Source of the DNA: Nocardia suismassiliense
GTDB lineage: Bacteria > Actinomycetota > Actinomycetes > Mycobacteriales > Mycobacteriaceae
DNA length: 64,000 nucleotides
Direction of reading: 5' to 3'
Assembly: GCF_900269665.1 (NCBI RefSeq)
Contig: NZ_LT985361.1
Location: 1,891,459 to 1,955,458 of the forward strand
In this document: positions 8,281 to 16,560 of the stretch, piece after piece
Layout: each line of letters opens with the position of its first letter
Numbering within the stretch: position 1 is the first letter of the stretch
Position numbers and translations under genes: made by a program
Notes under the pieces: generated by a model
What the model was told of the DNA's origin: nothing
Databases searched by the model: none
What the model saw: the letters and a program-made list of their open reading frames with translations, nothing else

Positions 8281-9512
8281 GCGCCATCTTGACTGAAAAA
8301 CCAGCTACCGCACCAGTTTCCGACTTGGTGAACACTTACGTCGGACGGGTGCGCAGTGGTGACATGGGCGCGCTGCCTTCCGTGCTCGCGCTGATCATCC
8401 TGTCCTGCGTCTTCTGGGCCGCGCGCCCGGTCTTCATGTCCGAGGCCAACTTCGCGAACCTGTTCACCCAGGGCGCGGCGATCGCGGTGATCGCGATGGG
8501 CCTGATCTTCGTGCTGCTGCTCGGCGAGATCGACCTGTCGGCCGGTTTCACCAGCGGCGTCTGCGCGGCGGTGCTCGCGGTGTTGCTCACCGACCGCGGC
8601 TGGCCCTGGTACGCGGCGGTCGTGGTCTCGCTGCTCACCGGGGTGCTGATCGGGTTGACGATCGGCACCATCGTGGTGAAGATCGGCATCCCGTCGTTCG
8701 TGGTGACGCTCGCGGCTTTCCTTGCGCTGCAAGGTGTCGCGCTGAAGATCATGGACAACGGCCGCAACATCTCCATCCGCGACGACACCATCCTCGCCGT
8801 CGCGAACAAGAACGTCCCGCCGTTGCTCGGCTGGCTGCTGTACGCCGTGCTGGTCGCGGGGTTCGCGTTCGTGCAATACCGAAAGCTGCGCGCCCGCACC
8901 AAACTCGGCCTCACCGGGGAGACCGCTCCGGTGATCGTGGCGCGGATCGTGGCGGTCGCGGTGGTACTCGGCATCGCGGTGCTCGTGCTCAACGGCGAAC
9001 GCAGCCGCAACCCGGAACTGCACTCGCTCAAGGGCATGCCGATCGTGGTCCCGCTGATCGCGATCCTGTTGCTGGTGTGGACCTTCGTGCTCAATCGCAC
9101 GTCGTTCGGCAGGCACATCTACGCGGTCGGCGGCAACGCCGAGGCGGCTCGTCGCGCGGGCATCACCGTGGATCGCGTGAAAATCACTGCCTTCGTGCTG
9201 TGTTCGACCATGGCGGCGGTCGGCGGCCTGATCGCGGCGTCCCGCGCCAACTCCGTCGACCCCAACACCGGTGGCAGCAGCGTCCTGCTGCTCGCGGTCG
9301 GCGCGGCGGTCATCGGCGGCACCAGCCTGTTCGGTGGCCGAGGTCGCATGCTCGACGCGGTGCTCGGCGCCGCCGTGGTCGCGGTGATCGACAACGGCAT
9401 GGGCCTGATGGGCTACAGCGCGGGTACCAAATTCGTTGTGACAGGATTCGTGCTGCTCTTGGCGGCCGGAGTAGACGCCTTGTCGCGCAAACGAACGCTA
9501 CTTCGTAGATAA
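8277..9512 (+). CDS. Sugar ABC transporter permease, XylH/RbsC-like (system 1)
   Basis: A 411-residue BPD_transp_2 permease with about ten hydrophobic segments. Signatures include LLLGEIDLSAGFTSG, the cytoplasmic coupling loop region GRHIYAVGGNAEAARRAGI and GGTSLFGGRGR, as in XylH. The true start is the ATG at 8277 that overlaps the ATPase stop; the frame remains open upstream only because it shadows the ATPase gene. Together with the two preceding genes it forms a complete importer. Confidence 0.93.
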   Translation: MSAILTEKPATAPVSDLVNTYVGRVRSGDMGALPSVLALIILSCVFWAARPVFMSEANFANLFTQGAAIAVIAMGLIFVLLLGEIDLSAGFTSGVCAAVLAVLLTDRGWPWYAAVVVSLLTGVLIGLTIGTIVVKIGIPSFVVTLAAFLALQGVALKIMDNGRNISIRDDTILAVANKNVPPLLGWLLYAVLVAGFAFVQYRKLRARTKLGLTGETAPVIVARIVAVAVVLGIAVLVLNGERSRNPELHSLKGMPIVVPLIAILLLVWTFVLNRTSFGRHIYAVGGNAEAARRAGITVDRVKITAFVLCSTMAAVGGLIAASRANSVDPNTGGSSVLLLAVGAAVIGGTSLFGGRGRMLDAVLGAAVVAVIDNGMGLMGYSAGTKFVVTGFVLLLAAGVDALSRKRTLLRR

Positions 9513-9537
9513 CCCATTCCGCGGCGAAGGACGGTGA

Positions 9538-10746
9538 ATGCGCGCAGCCCCATCTCCGGATGAGATCCGCAAGAGCAACTTGGCTGTGTTGCTCCGGCAC
9601 GTCCATCGCGACGGACCGGTCTCGCGGGCCACGCTCGCGGAGCGAATGGGGCTGAACCGCAGCACCATTCTGGCGCTGACGGCCGACCTCGCCGCGGCCG
9701 GGCTGGTGCGCGAGGAACTGCCGGGGCAGACCGGCAAGGCGGGCCGTCCGTCGCTGGTGGTCCGGCCGGAGTCCGAGCGCGTGTACGTCATCGCGCTCGA
9801 CGTCGGCGCCGACCGGCTCGCCGCTGCCCGAGTCGGTTTGGGCGGCTCGGTCCTCGACCAGGTCGAAACCACCCGCCCGCGTGGCACTTTCGATCCGGAG
9901 GACGTGATCGCCACGCTGGCAGGCATGGCCCGCGACATGATCGGCAAGGCCGCTCGCGACGCCGTGTGTGTCGGTGTGGGCGTGGCCTTTTGCGGGATGG
10001 TGCGCGAGGAGGACGGCGTCGTCCGGTACGGGCCGAATATCGGCTGGGTCGATGTGCCGTTCGGCGCGAACCTGACTCGGGAACTCGACCTCGGGCTGCG
10101 GGTCGTCGTCGGCAACAACGCCAACCTCGGTGCGCTGGCCGAGCGGGAGCGTGGCGTCGCCGCGGGCCTGTCGGACCTGATCTATCTGCACGGTGACGTC
10201 GGCATCGGGGCGGGCATCATCATGGGCGGCCAATTGCTCGGCGGGGAGGGCGGCTACGCGGGCGAGGTCGGCCACATGATCGTCAACCGGAACGGGCGGG
10301 CCTGCGCGTGCGGGTCGCACGGCTGTCTCGAGGTCGAGGCGGGCGAGCTCGGCCTGATCGCCGCCGCAGGCCGCGCCGACCCGGCGGGCCGGGCCGCGGT
10401 CGAGGCCATCGTGGAGGACGCGGCGCGCGGTGACTCGACGGCCAGGGACGCACTGCACCAGGTGGGCGACTGGCTCGGCTACGGCGTGGCCAACCTGGTC
10501 AATATCTTCAACCCGTCGATGGTGGTCTTCGGCGGCGTGCTGCGCGAGATCTACCTCGCCTCGGCGGCCCAGGTGCGCAGCCGGGTAGCGGTCGACGCTT
10601 TGCTCGCGGTCCGTGAGCGAGTGCGGCTGCGCACCTCCGCGCTCGGCGGCGACGCAACCCTGATCGGCGCCGCGGAGCTGGCCTTCACCGAGGTCCTCAC
10701 CGACCCGGTGCAGACGCTGGCCAGAATCGGCGCGGCCCGCGCCTGA
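9538..10746 (+). CDS. ROK-family transcriptional regulator (system 1)
   Basis: A 402-residue ROK protein: N-terminal winged helix-turn-helix (about residues 10-70, GPVSRATLAERMGLNRSTI) joined to an actin-like sugar-kinase fold (about 85-390). The zinc cluster of the family is intact: CACGSHGC at 256-263, following GEVGHM. It is the last gene of the sugar transport operon (25 bp after the permease) and probably represses it in the absence of substrate through the two TGTT-N6-AACA repeats upstream of the binding-protein gene. Confidence 0.9.
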   Translation: MRAAPSPDEIRKSNLAVLLRHVHRDGPVSRATLAERMGLNRSTILALTADLAAAGLVREELPGQTGKAGRPSLVVRPESERVYVIALDVGADRLAAARVGLGGSVLDQVETTRPRGTFDPEDVIATLAGMARDMIGKAARDAVCVGVGVAFCGMVREEDGVVRYGPNIGWVDVPFGANLTRELDLGLRVVVGNNANLGALAERERGVAAGLSDLIYLHGDVGIGAGIIMGGQLLGGEGGYAGEVGHMIVNRNGRACACGSHGCLEVEAGELGLIAAAGRADPAGRAAVEAIVEDAARGDSTARDALHQVGDWLGYGVANLVNIFNPSMVVFGGVLREIYLASAAQVRSRVAVDALLAVRERVRLRTSALGGDATLIGAAELAFTEVLTDPVQTLARIGAARA

Positions 10747-10889
10747 AACCGGAAGCGGGCCAACCGTCGTCGGCGGCGAGCTTCCCGCTGGTCACCAAAC
10801 CCGACTACTATGCGCAGACCACCGTTCGGGTGATCAAGCGCACCGTGCCCGAGTGGGTCGGCCGATCCGATGGCGGTGTTCGAGCGTGA
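10743..10889 (+). pseudogene. Possible gene remnant between ROK and methyltransferase
   Basis: An open stretch without a start codon reads ...FPLVTKPDYYAQTTVRVI and continues KRTVPEWVGRSDGG to a TGA at 10887. The composition and codon choice look coding, yet there is no start and no ribosome site, and the frame has no source upstream because it enters the ROK gene out of frame. It may be the 3' end of a deleted gene. Family not recognised; chance cannot be excluded. Confidence 0.3.
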
Positions 10890-10907
10890 GCAATAAAGGG
10901 GTTTTCG

Positions 10908-11717
10908 ATGGATAGGCCGGCGTGGGCGCCCGAAGGCGTGGATATGCAGCAGGCAAGCCCAGCACGGATGTATGACGCACTGCTGGGTGGTTCGCACAAT
11001 TTCGAGATCGACCGCAAGGCCGCCGAGATGGGCAAGTCGCTGGTGCCGGACCTGCCCAGGTTGGCGCTGAGCAACCGGGCGTTCCTGCGCCGCGCGGTGC
11101 GGTTCCTGGCCGATTCCGGGATCCGCCAATTCCTCGATATCGGGTCGGGAATCCCGACAGCCGGAAATGTGCACGAGGTGGTGCACGCCATCGATCCCGA
11201 TATCCGGGTGCTCTACGCGGATATCGATCCGGTGGCCGTCGCCCATGCGCGCGCGATTCTGCGCGGCAACAGCCGGGCCGGTGCCATCGAGGCCGACCTG
11301 CGCAAGCCGGCCGAGCTGCTCGACAAGGCGGCCGAGACCGGCCTGATCGACTTCGACCAACCGGTCGGCCTGCTGCTGGTCGCGGTGCTGCACCTGCTCG
11401 CGGACAGCGACGAGCCCATCGCCAAGGTGGCCGAGCTGCGCGCCGCCGTCCAGCCGGGCAGCTACGTCGCCATCTCGCATCTCACCTCCGAAATGCGGCC
11501 CGAGGACGCGGGCAAGCTGGGCGCCAATGCCTCCGATAAGAATCGAATTGGTATCCATTTCCGTAATCGTGAGGGAATCGTCGCTATGTTCGAAGGATGG
11601 GACCTGATCGAGCCCGGCGTGGTCGAGTTGCCGGTCTGGCGCCCGGAGTCCGAGCGAGATCTGCACGAGGCACCGGGCCGTTCGCTCGGTCTGGCCGGCG
11701 TCGGCCGAAAGGCCTGA
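10908..11717 (+). CDS. SAM-dependent methyltransferase, DUF574/Methyltransf_19 family
   Basis: A 269-residue class I methyltransferase of the actinobacterial DUF574 group (PF04672). The opening PARMYDALLGGSHNFEIDR and the SAM-binding loop FLDIGSGIPTAGNVHE (about residues 77-92) are diagnostic, followed by VLYADIDPVAVAHA. Substrates of this family are generally unknown. The ATG at 10908 follows AAAGGGG. The downstream PAS-GGDEF gene starts 32 bp after the stop, suggesting co-transcription and a possible link to signalling. Confidence 0.88.
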   Translation: MDRPAWAPEGVDMQQASPARMYDALLGGSHNFEIDRKAAEMGKSLVPDLPRLALSNRAFLRRAVRFLADSGIRQFLDIGSGIPTAGNVHEVVHAIDPDIRVLYADIDPVAVAHARAILRGNSRAGAIEADLRKPAELLDKAAETGLIDFDQPVGLLLVAVLHLLADSDEPIAKVAELRAAVQPGSYVAISHLTSEMRPEDAGKLGANASDKNRIGIHFRNREGIVAMFEGWDLIEPGVVELPVWRPESERDLHEAPGRSLGLAGVGRKA

Positions 11718-11749
11718 AGCGCGAAGACGAACCAGCAGGGGGTCCCTGA

Positions 11750-13045
11750 GTGGGGTCGCATGAGCTAGCGATGCGGTGGGCCGAGGCGCTGGACGGCGCG
11801 GTGGCCCCCACTCTCACGCGGACCCAGATCGAAGCCATGCTCGCCGGGTTGAGCGAGGCGCTCGAAGCGGTGGTGCTCGGCACCGCCGAACTCACCGTCG
11901 CCCGCGATGCCGCCTCCGTGCTGGTCGCGGCGAACTACCGCGACGCGGTGGCGGTCAGTCGTTCGGTGGTGGTCATCTGCCACGACCTGGTGGCCGACAT
12001 CTGCCCGACCACCGCCGGTCCGAACTACGAGCGGATCCGCGACCGGGCGGTGCTCACCGCCGCCGAGTTCGCGGCGGGCTTCACCGCGGCCCTGCGAACG
12101 GCGGCGCTCGCCGAACAGGAAGCCACCCTGGTGGCGACCCTGGCGGCGGCGCAGGAGGCCGAGGCCAAACGGCAGCTCTCCGAGGCCAGGTTCGCCGCCG
12201 TCTTCGCGGGCGCCTCGGTCGGCATCGGCACCATCGATGTGACCGGCAGGGTGCTCGACGCGAACCTGGCGATGGCCGAAATGCTCGGTCTGCCAGTGGA
12301 ACTCATGCCCGGCCGGGCGGTGGACGAGCTGCTCGGCCCGGCGAACATCGGCTACGCCTTCGCCGAACTGCAACGGCTGCTCAGCGGGGCGTCCGACCGG
12401 TTCCGGCTGGAGACCGAGCATCTGCGCCCGGACGGCGCCATCACCACCATCGACCTGTCCATGTCGGCCGTGCGGGACAGCGCCGGGCAGGTGCGGTTCC
12501 TGATCGGGGTCGCGGTCGACATCACCGAACGCAAGCAGCTGGCCGACCGGCTGTGGCACGACGCCAACCACGACAGCCTCACCGGCCTGCCCAACCGCAC
12601 CTTGTTCTTCGACCGGCTGGCGAACGCGAGCCCCCCGATCGGCGTGTGCTATCTCGATCTCGACGGGTTCAAGGAGATCAACGACGTGTGGGGACACACG
12701 GTGGGGGACAAGGTACTTCGAGTGGTCGGCGAGCGACTACGCGCGGCCGTCGGCCCGGTCGACGGACTCGTCGCCAGGCTCGGCGGCGACGAATTCATCG
12801 TGCTGATCGAAAAGTGTACGGGCGCGGACAAATTGACCGAGGTATCCGGCTGGTTGTCGCAGGCACTGGTCGAGCCGATGGAGGTGGAGGGCCATCTGGT
12901 GACCGTCGCCGCCAGCATCGGCACCGTCTTCCTCGACGACGTACCCACCGCCCCGGACCAGCTCATGCACGCGGCCGACACCGCGATGTACCGCAACAAG
13001 GCCGCGCAGACCATGCGCGAGTCGCGGTTCCGGCAGCGGAAGTAG
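11750..13045 (+). CDS. PAS-GGDEF diguanylate cyclase-like sensor
   Basis: A 431-residue cytosolic protein: an alpha-helical N-terminal region (1-145), a PAS domain (about 150-265, ending VAVDITERKQL) and a GGDEF domain (about 275-430) with an intact GGDEF at 345-349. Active GGDEF enzymes make cyclic di-GMP from two GTP. The allosteric RxxD inhibitory site usually found just upstream is absent (the segment reads PVDGLVARL). No EAL domain and no membrane segment. The start is GTG at 11750 after AGCAGGGGG; an ATG at 11760 is out of frame. Confidence 0.88.
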   Translation: MGSHELAMRWAEALDGAVAPTLTRTQIEAMLAGLSEALEAVVLGTAELTVARDAASVLVAANYRDAVAVSRSVVVICHDLVADICPTTAGPNYERIRDRAVLTAAEFAAGFTAALRTAALAEQEATLVATLAAAQEAEAKRQLSEARFAAVFAGASVGIGTIDVTGRVLDANLAMAEMLGLPVELMPGRAVDELLGPANIGYAFAELQRLLSGASDRFRLETEHLRPDGAITTIDLSMSAVRDSAGQVRFLIGVAVDITERKQLADRLWHDANHDSLTGLPNRTLFFDRLANASPPIGVCYLDLDGFKEINDVWGHTVGDKVLRVVGERLRAAVGPVDGLVARLGGDEFIVLIEKCTGADKLTEVSGWLSQALVEPMEVEGHLVTVAASIGTVFLDDVPTAPDQLMHAADTAMYRNKAAQTMRESRFRQRK

Positions 13046-13175
13046 ACGGCCCGCCCGAGCAGCTGCGTCTCGCGCCGACGGCCCGCTCGATGCTGCGCTG
13101 ACCAGCCGGCCTCGTCGTCCTGCCCAGTGCGATTGTGCAATAACGAAGGAACTGCCGGACCCACCACGGTGCGGG

Positions 13176-13198
13176 TTTCGGTTCTGTTAGAACCGAAA
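13176..13198. promoter_or_regulatory. Perfect 10-bp inverted repeat before the beta-helix gene
   Basis: TTTCGGTTCT (13176-13185), three-base spacer, AGAACCGAAA (13189-13198). The last A is also the A of an in-frame ATG at 13198, which argues that the real start is the later ATG at 13264. It could be a regulator's operator or an mRNA hairpin in the leader. No U-tract follows. Confidence 0.5.
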
Positions 13199-13263
13199 TG
13201 ACTGAGACAGTGCCGCGAACGCACTGTCGACCCGGAGTAGTCGTGCCGAGAGTGGTTGGTCGG

Positions 13264-14361
13264 ATGAAAATCTCGTCGATATCGATGATCGGTGTCGTAT
13301 TCCTCGGCACGCTGTGCGCAATGCCGGATCGCGCGGCGGCGCAGACCGGCTCGGCGGGGTCGTCGCCCGAGGTGTTCACCGTGACGACCACCGCCGACGG
13401 TGCGGCGGCGAATCCGTTCGAGGGGCGGTGCCGCACCGACGCGGGGGAGTGCACGCTGCGCGCCGCCGTGCAGGCCGCGAATGTCCGGCCGGGCAGCATC
13501 ATTCGGGTGCCCGAGGGGCGGTATGTGCTGACCATCCCGCCGAATTTCTGGAATACCAACGGCCCCTTCATCGATCCGGCCACCGGCGACCTCGACGTCA
13601 CCGCCGACACCACCATCGAGGGCGCGGGCCAGGACCGCACCGTCATCGATGCCGGTCATCGCGATCGCGTCATGCTGACCACCGCGCGCGTCGCCCTCTC
13701 CGGTCTGACCATCACCGGCGGTAATGCCGCCGAACACGAGATTCCGCTGTTCGAGACCGGCGGCGGCGGAATCGCGAACTCCGGCAAGCTGATTCTCGAT
13801 CACGTGACGGTGACCGGGAACGCCGCCGATTACGGCGGCGGCATCTTCAACATTCCCGTCGCCGACATGAAGGTCACCGACAGCATCATCACCGCCAATG
13901 CGGCGGGCGAGGCGGGCGGTGTGCGCTGCGACAACACCTGCACCTTCACCCGCACCGAGATCAGCGACAATCATGTCGTCAACCCGCGCACCAAGTGGTA
14001 CCGGTTCGGCGGATTCGCGGGCCGCGGTGGCGGACTCGACATTCGGGGCGTCGGCGAGGTGCTGCTCATCGACTCCTTTGTCCTGCGCAACAGCGCCGAC
14101 GAGGGCGGCGGCGGCATCAATATCGCCCCCGCCTACCTGGACAGCCTGCCGTACCAGTTCACCGATGTGGTCAATCCCGGTATGGGCAAGCTGATCCTGC
14201 GCGGCTCGACCATCGCGCAGAACACCGCGGGACTCGGCGAGCAGAACTGCAAGAAGGTGTTCGCCGTCATCCTGTCCATCGGCGCCAACCGCAGCGACGA
14301 CCACTCCTGTGACCTGACCGCCACCGGCGACGAGGTGCGCCCGGACGCGGGCGTGCGCTGA
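13264..14361 (+). CDS. Secreted right-handed beta-helix (CSLREA-type) protein
   Basis: A 365-residue protein from the ATG at 13264 (387 if the ATG at 13198 is used). MKISSISMIGVVFLGTLCAM with cleavage near RAAAQ forms a signal peptide. The mature N-terminus has a CSLREA-like motif (GECTLRAAVQAAN), common in bacterial pectate-lyase-like surface proteins, followed by many short beta-helix turns rich in G-I-N-x-S-G and TIEGAGQDRTVID patterns. There is no recognisable catalytic site or cell-wall anchor. Four cysteines near the C-terminal half may form disulfides. Probably an extracellular binding or carbohydrate-associated protein. Confidence 0.78.
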   Translation: MKISSISMIGVVFLGTLCAMPDRAAAQTGSAGSSPEVFTVTTTADGAAANPFEGRCRTDAGECTLRAAVQAANVRPGSIIRVPEGRYVLTIPPNFWNTNGPFIDPATGDLDVTADTTIEGAGQDRTVIDAGHRDRVMLTTARVALSGLTITGGNAAEHEIPLFETGGGGIANSGKLILDHVTVTGNAADYGGGIFNIPVADMKVTDSIITANAAGEAGGVRCDNTCTFTRTEISDNHVVNPRTKWYRFGGFAGRGGGLDIRGVGEVLLIDSFVLRNSADEGGGGINIAPAYLDSLPYQFTDVVNPGMGKLILRGSTIAQNTAGLGEQNCKKVFAVILSIGANRSDDHSCDLTATGDEVRPDAGVR

Positions 14362-14389
14362 AACCCGCACAACGAGAAGGGAATCCGCC

Positions 14390-14491
14390 ATGGGTTCGTT
14401 CAATGCAGGCGACTGGATGACGATACTCGGTCAGGCCTTCGCCTGGGTGATGTCGATGCTCGTATCCGGCGCCACCGCAGGCTCCTCCTGA
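14390..14491 (+). CDS. 33-residue hydrophobic peptide
   Basis: A short frame encoding MGSFNAGDWMTILGQAFAWV and a further MSMLVSGATAGSS, preceded at a proper distance by GAGAAGGGA (14374-14382). It lies 28 bp after the beta-helix gene in the same direction. The central segment is an uncharged, amphipathic-looking helix. In size it recalls the leaderless small porins PorA/PorH of corynebacteria, but I see no sequence identity that would support this. Unknown function. Confidence 0.5.
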   Translation: MGSFNAGDWMTILGQAFAWVMSMLVSGATAGSS

Positions 14492-14521
14492 GGATGCGCT
14501 ATCGCGGCCGGCAGGCAAATT

Positions 14522-15778
14522 CTAAGCGGCGCCGACTTCGCTGACCGCGTCCAGATGCGCGGCGAGCAACCGCACCCGCCGCTTCTGCTGCGCGGTCGTC
14601 TCCACCGGATGGTGGATCTCGATGCTCAGCTGGTCATCGAACGTGCTGATGATGATGGTGCCGCTGGGTTGCTGTAGTCGATGCCCGGCCTTGTCCGGCT
14701 TCGCGATCATGACCGTGCGGAAGTCGTCGATCCGCAACCCCTCGGGCAACTGCGGCCGGTCGATGCGCCCCCAGTTGGTGGCGAGCACGATGCCGGGCGC
14801 GCGCGGCGGTGGGCTGGCGGCGATATCGGGGATGTGCAGCGGTGTCTGCTGCACGACGCCGGTCGCCAGCCCGCTGCGCAGGCCGTCGCTGATGGCGCGG
14901 CCCAGTTCGACCAGGGTCGTCCCGGCGCCGACGCTGGGCACGAAGTCGGCGAAGCCGAGAACGTTCGTTCCTTCGGTGTAGCCGATCGTGGGCGTCACCC
15001 GGTTGCGCAGGTCCACGGAGTAGGTGTAGCTGAGCTCGGTCAGCGGCAGCTCGCGCAGTTCGGCCTCGGTGAGCAGGATTGCGGCCGAGGCCAGTCCGTT
15101 GATCGTCGTCCCCTCGCGGTGCGCGAGGTCGGCGAGCGCGGCGGTCTCCTGCTTGGTCAGGCGGCAGCGTGCCGTCAGTGGCAGCAGATAGGCATCGTCC
15201 TCCGCGACGGGCGGCACGACGCGGGGTGCTTGGGCGACCACCAACGGTCGCGCCGACACCGGGAGTCCGGACATCTTCTCGACGCATCGGGCGAGCAGCA
15301 GGTCCTCCACGGCGTCCGGAAACCGGTGCGGCTCCAGCGTGGGCGTGCGCCCATGGCTGACTTCGGTGTAGCAGGCCCATAACTCGGCGAGCACGGCCAG
15401 CGAGTGACAGGCGTCCGCGATGCTGTGGTGGGTCACCAGCGTGACTCCGGTGCTGTCGCCGTCCCGGACCACGCAGAGTGCGGCCAGCGACGTGCGCTGG
15501 TCCAGCCGCGCGCCGCTGAGCAATAGTTCGGGGTTCCCGTCGACAACGGTGAATTCCGGTGCGCTGCGGGGTGATTCGACGATGACGTGCCCGCGCCCGT
15601 TGGCCTCGAGGTGGGCGCCGAACGCCGGGTAGGCGTGCACCACCGCCTCGTAGGCGGCCGAGAGCGCGGCTAAATTCAACCGACCGGACAGTCGCATCGA
15701 GTAGCCGACGAGGACCTCACTACCGGCGAAGATCTCTTCGCTCGGTGCCAACGGCCGGATGACGGTAGCCGTGGTCAT
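14522..15778 (-). CDS. PapA/condensation-domain acyltransferase
   Basis: A 418-residue member of the chloramphenicol-acetyltransferase-like superfamily. The catalytic motif is HHSIADACHS (HHxxxD) at about residues 116-125, and the overall length and N-terminus (PLAPSEEIFAGSEVLVGYS) match PapA5-type phthiocerol dimycocerosyl transferases. Such enzymes esterify diols or sugars with acyl chains carried on CoA or polyketide synthases to build surface lipids. No polyketide synthase is in the window, so the substrate is unknown. The small zinc-ribbon gene lies 36 bp upstream on the same strand and may be co-transcribed. Confidence 0.83.
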   Translation of the reverse strand: MTTATVIRPLAPSEEIFAGSEVLVGYSMRLSGRLNLAALSAAYEAVVHAYPAFGAHLEANGRGHVIVESPRSAPEFTVVDGNPELLLSGARLDQRTSLAALCVVRDGDSTGVTLVTHHSIADACHSLAVLAELWACYTEVSHGRTPTLEPHRFPDAVEDLLLARCVEKMSGLPVSARPLVVAQAPRVVPPVAEDDAYLLPLTARCRLTKQETAALADLAHREGTTINGLASAAILLTEAELRELPLTELSYTYSVDLRNRVTPTIGYTEGTNVLGFADFVPSVGAGTTLVELGRAISDGLRSGLATGVVQQTPLHIPDIAASPPPRAPGIVLATNWGRIDRPQLPEGLRIDDFRTVMIAKPDKAGHRLQQPSGTIIISTFDDQLSIEIHHPVETTAQQKRRVRLLAAHLDAVSEVGAA

Positions 15779-15814
15779 GTCGAAATACCCTCCACATGAG
15801 ACTGCCCATCGAGG

Positions 15815-16030
15815 CTAGCTCGAATGCCGGGAACTGCACGGTCTTTCGGGGTCATCACCTCTATGTGGTGTATCGCGCATACCGAACGAGCTGTTTCCCG
15901 TCGTTGCCACAACGAGACCATGCTCGGCGATCAGCCATTCCCCGCAGAGGCAGCGCAGGTAGCGGACGTATCCGTGTGCGGACACCAGCATCGGTGTCGG
16001 CCAGGAACAGGAGGGGCAGGTCAGGTCCAT
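15815..16030 (-). CDS. Small zinc-ribbon-like protein
   Basis: A 71-residue protein beginning MDLTCPSCSWPTPMLVSAHG and continuing YVRYLRCLCGEWLIAEHG. The two pairs CxxC and CxC, about 21 residues apart, should bind one zinc ion. The ATG at 16030 is used; a longer frame to 16066 would cross the start of the divergent gene. It is divergent from a second putative zinc protein with only 25 bp between start codons. Function unknown; transcriptional or protein-binding roles are possible. Confidence 0.65.
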   Translation of the reverse strand: MDLTCPSCSWPTPMLVSAHGYVRYLRCLCGEWLIAEHGLVVATTGNSSFGMRDTPHRGDDPERPCSSRHSS

Positions 16031-16055
16031 ATGCCCAGCCTGGTGTAATGACTCA

Positions 16056-16556
16056 GTGCACTTCAACCCTTACGGTGGCGCGGCCGCCGAACTCGCCGCC
16101 CGGCTGGTCAACGCCGGCCGTAACCAGGATCTGCGGGAACTACTCGCCGGCTCGGGCTACAAACCGCTCGGCACGGTCACGGCCGCGCAGACCGCCGAAC
16201 TGCGCCGGTGGACCGCGGAACTCGCCGCGGTATTCGACGATCCCACCGTGCACCGCCTCAACGCGTTGCTCGCTAAAACGACCAGTCAGCCTTATATCTC
16301 GACGCACGACAGCCGGCCGCCACACCTGCACTTCGCGCAGGAGACCGCGCCCGTCGACGAACGCGTCAAGGCGTACACCGCCGTCGGCCTCGCCGCACTG
16401 TTCTGCGCCGACCCGAATCGCATCGGCCGCTGCGCCCGCGCCGGCTGCGCCGAGGTCTTCGTCGACACCTCGCGCAACGGCCGCCGGCGTTTCTGCTCGA
16501 CGCGCTGCTCGAACCGGGTGCACGTGGCCGAGCATCGCTCGCGGCAATCGGCCTGA
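16056..16556 (+). CDS. CGNR zinc-finger (ABATE domain) protein
   Basis: A 166-residue protein of the actinobacterial ABATE/CGNR family, regarded as stress-linked transcription regulators. The N-terminal ABATE region (1-125) is followed by the zinc finger: RCARAGCAEVFVDTSRNGRR and FCSTRCSNRVHVAEHR, giving four zinc-ligand cysteines and the NR dipeptide of the CGNR signature (here CSNR). Start is GTG at 16056, close enough to the divergent gene that both messages may be leaderless. Its end lies 4 bp from the convergent DUF2252 gene. Confidence 0.85.
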   Translation: MHFNPYGGAAAELAARLVNAGRNQDLRELLAGSGYKPLGTVTAAQTAELRRWTAELAAVFDDPTVHRLNALLAKTTSQPYISTHDSRPPHLHFAQETAPVDERVKAYTAVGLAALFCADPNRIGRCARAGCAEVFVDTSRNGRRRFCSTRCSNRVHVAEHRSRQSA

Positions 16557-16560
16557 GCGC

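Noticed and set aside
13176-13198. LexA (SOS) box
   Set aside because: Actinobacterial LexA sites have GAAC-N4-GTTC polarity; here the half-sites have the opposite order (GTTC...GAAC) with a different spacing.
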